Shown here piece by piece: positions 63,625 to 64,000 of a stretch of DNA of 64,000 nt (the first letter of the stretch is position 1; each line of letters starts with the position of its first letter). The stretch is from Schistosoma mansoni (taxonomy: Eukaryota; Platyhelminthes; Trematoda; Strigeidida; Schistosomatidae), in contig NC_031502.1 in NCBI RefSeq assembly GCF_000237925.1, forward strand, positions 39,390,557-39,454,556. The letters run 5' to 3'. A program made the position numbers and the translations under genes. The notes under the pieces were generated by a model. The model did no database searches. It saw only the letters and a program-made list of their open reading frames with translations, and was not told the origin of the DNA.

Positions 63625-64000
63625 AAGACGATGGAAAATGCCAAGTCTTCTGAGCATCTTAGGCAAGAATGCAAGCATGCTTGGGATGAAATTCCCTCCC
63701 TCTAAATACAAAATGTTGCCTCATGATTGGCCTGCGTCAGAGCCTGAATTAATCATAGGACTTAAACTAGTTGAGTGTATTGACCATTCCACTTAGCAGG
63801 AGAGTTATTAGTCTTGACGGCCTGGTGTATGACGAAATCTCGGTATGGATTCAGAGGGCTCTATTTTATTTTGTCAACTTCCCTCACTGTTGATGTAGGC
63901 GAGATATCCGTCTATCAACCAAAAAGAAAGTTTACTGTACAGTAGTGTGTTCCGTCCTACTTTATGGATGTGAAACGTGACCATTAAGATTAGAGGATTG
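63625..64000 (+). mobile_element. SR3-like LINE fragment running off the window
   Basis: Parallels 57308-57665: NASMLGMKFPPSKYKMLP-type block, DEISVWIQRALFYFVN and RRDIRLSTKKKVYCTVV, with stops. Truncated by the window end. Confidence 0.7.

Overview
This window is AT-rich, intron-rich animal DNA from a blood fluke, almost certainly Schistosoma. The evidence is a schistosome-type enolase, a ubiquinol-binding-protein/enolase gene pair of the kind known to be spliced-leader trans-spliced, schistosome-type non-LTR retrotransposons (RTE/SR2-like and SR3/Perere-like) and Penelope-like remnants, and tRNA-derived SINEs carrying hammerhead ribozyme motifs (Sm-alpha type). I cannot name the species.

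Three gene regions are resolved. (1) Positions 1-32364, plus strand: the 3' part of a long gene for a protein made of laminin-type EGF repeats (MEGF/SCARF/Draper-like). I place 13 internal exons by splice sites and reading phase, including a 33-nt microexon, plus a tentative short last exon. One exon is missing where the phase breaks (20593 to 23721), and a 200-N gap lies there. (2) Positions 37947-44630, minus strand: UQCRB (complex III subunit 7), followed 117 nt later by enolase in seven coding exons that total 434 codons. The spacer holds a poly(A) signal and then a pyrimidine-rich acceptor 3 nt before the enolase ATG, as expected for a trans-spliced polycistron. (3) Positions 51323-61830, plus strand: a tectonic (TCTN) homologue, a ciliary transition-zone protein. 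It has a signal peptide, the Cys-rich signature, a 29-nt first intron and the conserved SGNPGY block. At least one internal exon is unresolved and the 3' end lies beyond the last exon found.

Most of the remaining DNA is introns and intergenic sequence packed with retroelement pieces: CR1-, RTE- and SR3-like LINE fragments, two Penelope-like fragments, at least eight hammerhead SINE loci (several arranged as head-to-head palindromes), LTR-like fossils, and two copies of an unassigned element of about 520 bp with matching ends and target-site duplications. The LINE fragments I translated are broken or truncated. Two 200-N assembly gaps fall inside repeats.

The three genes have no evident shared pathway, except that UQCRB and enolase (respiration and glycolysis) probably share a transcript. 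The least-explained signals are the 520-bp element, the palindromic hammerhead SINEs, the EGF domain with a 55-residue insertion, and an unrecognised coding-like exon at 49111-49422.
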